A stretch of 64,000 nucleotides of DNA, from contig OY726565.1 in the NCBI GenBank assembly GCA_963383645.1, positions 33,460,529 to 33,524,528 of the forward strand, given 5' to 3'. Each line of letters begins with the position of its first letter. The stretch's first letter is position 1. Of the stretch, positions 41,411 through 50,644 are shown one piece after another. The notes beneath the pieces were generated by a model. That model did not search any database. It saw only the letters and a list, made by a program, of their open reading frames with translations, and was not told the origin of the DNA. The stretch comes from Muscardinus avellanarius. Taxonomy: Eukaryota; Chordata; Mammalia; Rodentia; Gliridae. The translations under genes were made by a program, and so were the position numbers.

Positions 41411-44400
41411 AGTTCCATAAACAGCAGTAGTACTAGTTTGCCTTATTGTCCAATATACTAAAGTCTTATCTACATGAAAAGATTGCTAGCAAAATTAAGT
41501 ATTATATTTACATGTACTCACAAATTCCTAGCAAATATTAACTAAGTGAATTATTTACTAGAGCAACAGAAAGGACCATAACCACAACTTTAGCCAATTT
41601 ACTTTCAATAAACATAGAGATTTCACTTAAAAAGAGAAAGGACCATAAAATTTAACCCCAACATAGGATAAACCTCATGAGAAGATAAAAATTTAAATAT
41701 TGTGTTCATGATTGTATTTTACAATAAAAATTAAGAGCATTCATAGCTGGGCGTGGTGGCGCACGCTTGTAATCCCACCATTTGGGAGGCTGAGACCGGA
41801 GGATCGTAGTTTGCGGACAGCCTCAGCTACTTAGTGAGGTCCTCCACAACTCAGTGAGACCCTGTTTAAAGAATAAAAAATTGGGCAGGGTGTGTAGCTC
41901 AGAGGTCAAATGTTTCTGGGTTCATCCCCAGACCCCCCCCCAAAAAAAAAGAGCATTCATAAAAATTTACATTTTTTTTTATAACTTTAAAAATATTCTA
42001 AGCCCAGAATAAACTTTATTTTTCTTTTTCTTTTTTTTTCTTTTTTGCAGTACTGGGGATGGAACCCAGGGACATCTACACTCCAGCCCTATTTTGTATT
42101 CTTTATTTTGAAAAAGAGTCTCACTTGAATTGCAGAGGGCCTAAGTAGCTGAGGCTGGCGGAGATCTGGGATCATCCTGTCTCAGCCTCCCAAATGCTGG
42201 TGTTACAAGTGTGCGCCACCATGCCTCGCCCAGAATAAACTTTTTTTTACACAATTAAGAATTATTCTCTAGGACAACCAGGATTAGAAAAAAAATAATA
42301 ATAATAAATTATAAAATTAAAAAGATTCGTATCATGATGCCCCAGATTTAAATATAGTAAGAATCATAATGTAGAAGGAACTAAATAAAACTCTTTCTTG
42401 TCTTTGAAGTTTATAAAACATTGCTCTGCCATATCCGAAGGTAAAGTTTGACTATTTATGTCCTCACCTCTGTCCCAACATACTCAGGCTTACTTAAGGT
42501 GTCTTACCAGAATCATAGGATTAAACATATCAAGGACAATAGCTCCTCCAGCCATCCCCAGATGCAGACCAAGCAATATGCTTAAATACATGCCTAAGAA
42601 CTGTTACTTCATGTTCTAAGAAAGAGTGGATCCTACTCTATCACCTGAATCTCAAGAAATGTAGTATATATAAATCTTAGGCCATTTCTTCAGAAAAAGC
42701 TCCATAAATTCTAAATCAGAAAACTTTGGTTCACATGAAGAATTAAATATTGGAATACCTTTAAGCTTCTCAATTCATAGGAATCATTTCCACTTGGTTT
42801 AGATACAGGCATCACTGAATCTCGGCATTCTGCTCCAGAAATGTGTCTATTACCCATGAAATAAAATACTTTTAATTAAAAGTAAAATTAATCTTTTAAT
42901 GTATCTTTTTAAGTTGGCTTTTTAAAAATATAAACACTTTTTTAAAATAGGAATATCTTAAAAATGCATCTTTTAAAGTGACAAAATTCGCCAGATGTAG
43001 TGGCACACACTTGTAATCCTAGTACTTGGGAAGCTGAGACAGGAGGATCACACAGGTTCGAAGCCAGCCTCAGCTACTTAGTGAGGCTCTCAGCAACTTA
43101 GTGAGACCCTGTTTCCAAATAGAATATAAAATAAGTCAGGGCTATAGCTCGGAGGCAGAAGTCCCTTGAGTTCCATCTCCAGCACCACAATAAATAAATA
43201 AATAAATAAAGTGACAAAGTTCTAATACAAAGGTGACTAAAACTTAGATACTGGCAATGACAAAGGTCAAGAGATATGTGACTGCCAGCATATTCATTGC
43301 CTATGAAGTAACAGTTGAAGCTAAGGTAAGAATGCGGGAAAGGAAAAGTATGTAGGTGAAACTATTTCAGATTGCAAATAGCTTAATTATAAGAGCCAGG
43401 AAATGAACTCTTTTGTGGGTCTCCAAGCATCCACTATACAGTCCATTCTAACAGTATCAAGAATATGGCTGGAGTTTGGGGGGAGTTTTGTTGCTTATGG
43501 AGTAAAAAAAAAAAGTTTCTTTATGCTTCAGTTAAGTATTTGAAATGGAGGGGCAGGATGAAATGACAGTGATAAGATTATGAAGCTTTACTTTGGCAAC
43601 CAGAACGCTCTTTTAATACCAATATCTACTCAAGGCATAAATATAATAGTGCCTTTATTGAAGGCACCAAGTAAAAACAATCAATTGTATTTCTCAAGTT
43701 TATTTGCAAAATGGAACCCATGAAGTTTTTGCCAATATAAATAATGTTACAAATGGTTGACAGAATAGACCAGCAACACTGAAACACTGCTTTAGCTGAG
43801 TTAGAATACTATATTTCCGTGTGTGTGTGTGCGCGCACACACGTGTGCACAGTCCTGGGGATTCAACACAAGGGCATTATACCTCTGAGCTACACCCCAG
43901 CCCTGCTTTATTTTCTATTTTGAAACAGGATCTCACTACATTCCTGGGTCTATCCTCAAACCTGCAGTCCTCCTGTCTCAGCCTCACCAGTACTGGGATT
44001 ATAGACATGTGCCACCTCATCCAGCCTCTACTTTTTTTTGTGTGTGTGGTACTGGGGGTGGAACCCCGGGGCTTTCTACCTCCGGGCTACACTCCCAGAT
44101 CTTTTTTTTTTTTTGTATTTTATTTGGCAACAGAGTGATTCTTCTGTCTCAGTCTCCCAAGTCCTGGGATTACAGGCAGGGGCTACCACATCCAGCTTCC
44201 CATTTCTTTTCTTTTCTTTCTTTTTTTTTGGGGGGGGGGGCAGAACTAGGGTTGGAACCCAGGGGCATTCTTCCTCCGAGCTATGCACCAGCCCAATTTT
44301 TTATTCTTTATTTTGAAACAGGATCTCACTGAGTTGCAAAGGTTCTCACTAAGTAGCTGAGGCTGTCTGCGAACCCGGATCCTCCTGTCTGAGCCTCTCA

Positions 44401-47400
44401 AGTACTGGGATTAAAAGTGTGCACCACCACACCTAGTGAGCTTCCCATTTCTTATAAAGGATGACAGATGTGTGCAACCACGCCCCTCTATGATTAAAGC
44501 CTTTTAAGGTTCATGTTGACTTATTATTTTTCTATTGTGTTAACCTAATTTTAGTTCCATATGAATATTTTTCATGGGTGAAAAGGCAAAAAAGTTACTT
44601 TCTCCATTCACTTTTTGTCCCTGAAAGCATTTTGAAACCCAGCAATTTCTAAAACTAAAAACAAAACTTAACCACAATTACTACTCGGTAAGACTTTAAG
44701 ATCATTCTGCCATCTATCTTTAAATATAAATAAAGCTCAAACATACCTTTTTGTAAAACTTGGCACAACTGAACCTTCTGTCTTCACATGATAATCTGGA
44801 CTATTTAGAAGGTTAACTGGGACTCTTCCAAATGGACACGACTAAAAATGTTTCAAAAGATTAAATAACCAACCAGGAAATAAAGATTCTCCTACCACCA
44901 TTTTAATTAAAGTGGATTAAAAATAACCTACCCGTTTAGTTTTATTAGTTTGTATCAAGGGATTTCGATGACCTATTTCTGCATCTTGTGGGGGTACATT
45001 CTCTCTAAATAGAAAAAAAAAACACAACAATTTTTTCAAAAAGTAATATATATTTCTACTTTACTGCATTGTTATATTTACATAAAAATGTATACATAGA
45101 TTTATACAAATATGAACACACACAAAACTTATTCAGTTTTCTTACCCATACAAAAACCTGGCTTTAGTACCCTGTCCTCTGGAATCACAGCCAATGTTCT
45201 TATTTTGTAAATGTGCATGTGAACTGGAAAATGATTCTTGGGTAGTTAATATTGCAGATCCTGTAAGAATTTCAAAATTATGATTAAATTTTAGGCACCT
45301 AAGGTACACACACAAAAAATACCTTACAAATAAGAATATTTAAGTCAGTTTATAGTAAACATTGCCCCTATAAAGATATGTAGTAATGAAGACCTTATAA
45401 AGATAATTCTTTTTAACTACCTCTTTAAATTTTCTTTAATTATATAAGTGTCTCCCCAGGACAAAAGCACACTCTCTATTTTGAAACGCAAAAGGCCATT
45501 CTCCTGCTTAGATTGAGTTGTTTCCATTACAGTGTAGAGACCTTTTTATTATTAAAAGTCCTACATTCTTTATAATTGCAATTTAACTTCAATTACAAAC
45601 CTTTCTACATGAATGTTTTTCTATAAAATATTATCCTGAATCCTTATTTGCAGTGCTATCTGCCCAGATATTAGCAGACAATAGTTACCTGAGAAGCTCT
45701 TCTTTTCCTCTTCTGAAAGCAGTTGCTTTTTTTGGAGGTTTAAATTACGCATGGCAATTTCTAGCATTTCTAGTGGTACTGCTCCACTTTCTACAGCTTT
45801 ATGAAGAAGTTGTTTACTTTTTTTTAAATTACCTAACAAAATTAAAATAATTATCATTTTTGGCAGCAGTCTTCACCTCCATCCCCAATATTTATTTATT
45901 CATCAGGACCATGGCAAGAATTTAAAAGACTCATGTAAAACTATCTGCTTCAAGACTCATGCACTTTTTTCAATCTTCCATTTCTCATGCATATAATTAA
46001 CTCTTTTGTAAACAATTCCACTAAAATTTAGTCCCATTGTGTAATATGCAAGTGACATAACTATGTATTAGTTTATCATCACTGCCCATTTGCAGAAGTA
46101 ACAGAAATTTAACAAGCAGTTCCAAAGAGAAAGAAGCAGCAAAGGCCAACTACAGCAGTTAGAAACATGAGGGAATTCAAAAGTAGTGCTAAGAGCAATA
46201 ATCTCTTACACACTATAAGATGTATCATTCATAGTAACATTTAGTCATCAAGGAAGTTGACACCATTTGCTAAAAGAAAACTTTCCACTGAAAAACTTTG
46301 TGTGAAAAAATGTAATGATAAAGATTCCCTCTAGCTGTGGGACTTAGGTACACCATCTCCTAATGCAAAATAACCAAGACAGTGAGTTACCTTTCTGACT
46401 ACAGTCAGAGTAGCAAACAAATTTCCTTTCAAAAGCAAACTCAATCCAAATACTTGATTTATAAATATTAAATGTATACCTTATATATCTTACAGGATAT
46501 GTTATCTATATTTATGGGACTCACTGAACAATGATGCTACGTACTTTTGCACTGAAAAGAGGATTCAGAGATAACTGCTCATTTCTGAGAGTTTACAAAT
46601 TTTAAAGAATAGGACCATAGTTGGTAGTGGTCAACTCTACACATTCATTGAGAGTCATGGTAGAATTTCATGTAACTAAGTACTTCAGGACAGTAAAAGA
46701 AAGAAATGCTTAGATAAGAACTAGTAATTTAAGAGCTTATTAATTAATGTCCTAGATCCCTTTGAGAATCTGATAAGAGCTATGGAATGTCTTCTACCTC
46801 TATAAAAATATGCATGCACCAGAGTGTAGACTGAGATTGCAGGGATGTTGCAAGTTTCCTGACAACCTATCTATGGACTTTACTTAAAATCACAATCTTG
46901 ATTTTGAGACTACTGTCACACTACAGTGGTTTAGGTTCTCTTTTATAAGTAACTCAATTTAAGATGTACAGTCAGGCATAGTAGTGCCTGCCTGTTATTC
47001 CAGTACTCTGGAGGCTGAGACAGGAAGATATCAGCGATTCAAGATCAGTATCAAAAACTTACTGAAACTCAGAAACCTAGCAAAACCCTGTTTCAAAACA
47101 AAAAATAAAAGCTAGGGATGTAACTTGGAGGTAGACTGCCTCTGGGTTCAATCCCCAGTACCACCAAAATAAATAAATAAATAAATAAGATTTTCAATGT
47201 TTATATGTTCTAAAGAGGTATGAACAAAGAATTAACTTTTCTAGGCAGAAAAACTATGATTATTTAAAAGTAACCAGATAGTGTTTACAAGAGAATGAAG
47301 ATGATTCAGATTAGTAGGACTCAGAATCTATCATCTGTATAAGTAAAAGTTCAGGGTTCTCAAACCACCTGAGTTGTACACTACTTCTCCTCAGCCTCAA

Positions 47401-50400
47401 TTCTGGGGAATACTCTTCAGAGAAAGCCCTAGTCAAAGCCCATCACAGAGATACTGATAACACTGATAATATGTTTATCATGAGTTGGTAAGCCAAATCG
47501 AGCTGTAGCATAAATAAGGCAGAGGGAACACAAAGAGACTCGGCCAGAGGGCAGATAGAGGGTGAATCCAGAGGCTCCAGAAAAAGAAAAAAAAAAAAAA
47601 AAAAAAAAAAAAGACTATGGAATGATGAGGCTACAAACATCTGAGGAAGCAAGCAGATGTCCTAGTTCTACCGCAAACATAAGACTATAAAGAACCATGT
47701 AAGCTGAGACCGGAGGATCGTGGTTCACAGACAGCCTCAGCTACTAAGTGAGGCCCTCCGCAACTCAATGAGACCCTGTTTCAAAATAAAGAATAAAAAA
47801 TTGGGCAGGAGGTGTAGCTCGGAGGTCAAATGCCTCTGGGTTCAAGCCCAAGATCCGCCAAAAAAAAAAAAAAAAAAAAAAAAAAAAGAAGCATGTAAGC
47901 AAAAACCGGTGCTTTTTTTTTTTTTTTTTTTTTTTTTTGTGGTACTGGGGATTAAACCCAGGGACATTCTGCCACTGAACTACATCCCCAGCCCTATTTT
48001 TATTTTCTATTTATTTAATTTTGTGTGTGTGTGTGGTACTGAGGGTGGAACCTGGGGCTTTTCTATCTCCAGGATATACTCCCAGACCTATTTTATACTT
48101 AATTGGAAACAGAGTTGCTGAGAGCCTCACTCAGTAGCTGAGACTGGCTTTGAACCTGTGCAATCCCTGTCTCAGCCTCCCAAGCGCTGGGATTACAAGC
48201 ATGTGCCACCATGCCCAGCGCCACCTTTTTTTAATTCTTTATTTTTGAAGCAGAACCTCACTACGTAGCTGAGGCTGGCGGTGAACCCGTGATCCTCCTG
48301 TCTCAGCCTCCCAAGTACTTAGATTACAAGTGCGAGCCACCATGCTCGGCCTACAGCAGCTTAATTTTTAAAGAAATCTACCAATTAAATGTATAACTCA
48401 TATATTCTGGTGCTATGAAATCACAGCTTAAAAAAAGGTTAAGCTCTAGGTTAAATGTCTTGCATTCTTCATTCTCCAAATAATCAGTGAAATAGCCACT
48501 TTCCTTTAGATGTTTTCTGAACCCAATGAGTGAACCCACGTGTGAACAATGGTCACACTTATTTCCCTACTCCAGTCCTTATTAATAGAGAAGCTAGTAC
48601 AATGAATATTCTCTATATTTATACTTAAGTAGCATTCCCCACATTCCCATCTGATCAGCTTTCATGCTTTCTGCCTTAAAATTTCTACTTCCAATATATG
48701 ATTTATTATTAGGATGAGTTACAGTAGAATATTACCTTCTACTTAAAATTTGGATTTAACATTTTCAGATTACCTTGGGACAGTTCGTATTGTGCAAAAG
48801 ATACATGCACAAAAGCGAATTTCTTGCAGTTTGCTCTGGCCATCTGAAAGTAATCACGTGCATCATCTGGTTCTTGAACACTGTAATAAAGTAGTAGTCA
48901 AATTTTGAAAAAGGGGAACAACGACTTAAATTTCCTAAATCTTCAAATTTGTATTTTTCAAAAGATATGGAATATTTTTCTATATATGAAGTTAAATGCT
49001 AAGTTATGTCAAAATATTTTAGGCAGAATCCCAAACACATAACTTTTTTATTTTTTAATTTTTAATTTTGTGTATGTGTGTGTGGTACTGGAGATGGAAC
49101 TCAGGGGCATTCTACCACCGAGCTATACCTCTAACCCTATTTTTTAGTCTCTTTGTTTTTTGAAAGAGAGCCTCACTGATTTGCAAAGGGCCTCGCTGAG
49201 TAGCTGAGGCTGTCCTGTCCATGAACCATGATCCTCCAGTCTCAACCTACCAAATGCTGGGATTACAAGGATGCGCCACCACACCCGGCTGCTATAACTT
49301 TTTTGGAAATATGTACACAACAAAAAATTTACAGTAGTCTCTTGATAATTTAAAGTAAAAGCATTTGGCAAAAAAGTATTCATTTGACATGTTTTTATTT
49401 TTCTTCTTCCCAATGTAGTTACTTATTATGTAGGACAGTTAAATGTAATTAGAGGCCAGGTGCAGTGGCACAGGCTTGTAATCCCAGCCACTTTGAGGCT
49501 GAGACAGGAGGACCTTCGTAAGACTTTGTTTCAAGCTAAAATTTGGGGATGTAGCTCAGTGATGATAGAAATGCTTGCCTCCCTCCTGTGAGATCCTGGA
49601 TTCAATATCCAATACCACGGGGGGGGGGGGGGGGGAATGCTTATACGTACGCTTTTAATTCAGCAAATCTCACTTGAATTCGAGCAAAACTCTCATTCTG
49701 GCCATATTTATCTGGAGGAAGTGCTTCAATTGCTTGACTGTAACGACCAATCAATTTATTTAAAAGAGCATCATTTAAAGGGACACTGTTTTTCTCTAGC
49801 TTGAGCAAGAAATTCAACCAGTCTTCTGGGTTGTTCGCCATCATCATAATTTGGTTAACAGTTCCCGAGTTATCTGAATAAGGGGAGCAAAATAAATACA
49901 ACTAAGATGGACATAAAATCATGTCATGTTTTTCCTTAAATTATAGTTAAGCATTTACACTGAATCAATGTATATAATCTCTGTAATACTTGTTTTAAGA
50001 CTGTAACAATTAGTAATGGAAAATTTTCCACCAATTACTTAATTCATTAAACATTCAGAAACTTACTGCTCCTTTTCTAATATAACATTCTTTACCTTAC
50101 CCATCCAACATTATTACTGTATGCCTTAAACTTACTTACAAAACAATCAAAGAAAACCAGCTTTACAAAAAATAAGAAACTGACATGATCATTTTCTTCT
50201 TCCTTCTCCAAGTTACCTAAATTTCTCCTAGAGGCTCTGCTAACTTCCTGGCATCATCAACCCATAACTATCCTGGTCTAGATCTTCAGAATTTATAGGA
50301 CTTGTGGCTATCAGTTTTCTTTTCATGAAAACCCAACCTACAGAAACAGCAAGAATAATCTTCAGACATGATTTTTACATTGTAATGTACTTGTTACTTT

Positions 50401-50603
50401 AGTTTTAAAAAGATAACTTGAGCTGGGTGTGGTGGCTCACGCTTGTAATCCCCACGCTTGGAAGGCGGAGATAGGAGGATCGCACTGGTTCGAAGTCAGC
50501 CTCGCTGGTTTAAGAGACCCTGTTTCCAAATAAAAACTATAAAAATAGGTCTGGGGGTGTACCCCGGAGGAAGAAGGGCTTCCAGGAACCCCAGTACCAC
50601 CAA

Positions 50604-50644
<41 letters not shown>

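Noticed and set aside
45002..45006. A shorter exon 7 losing the Gly of YGEN
   Set aside because: Counting showed exon 6 ends TATGG and the first AG keeps the frame, so no residue is lost.
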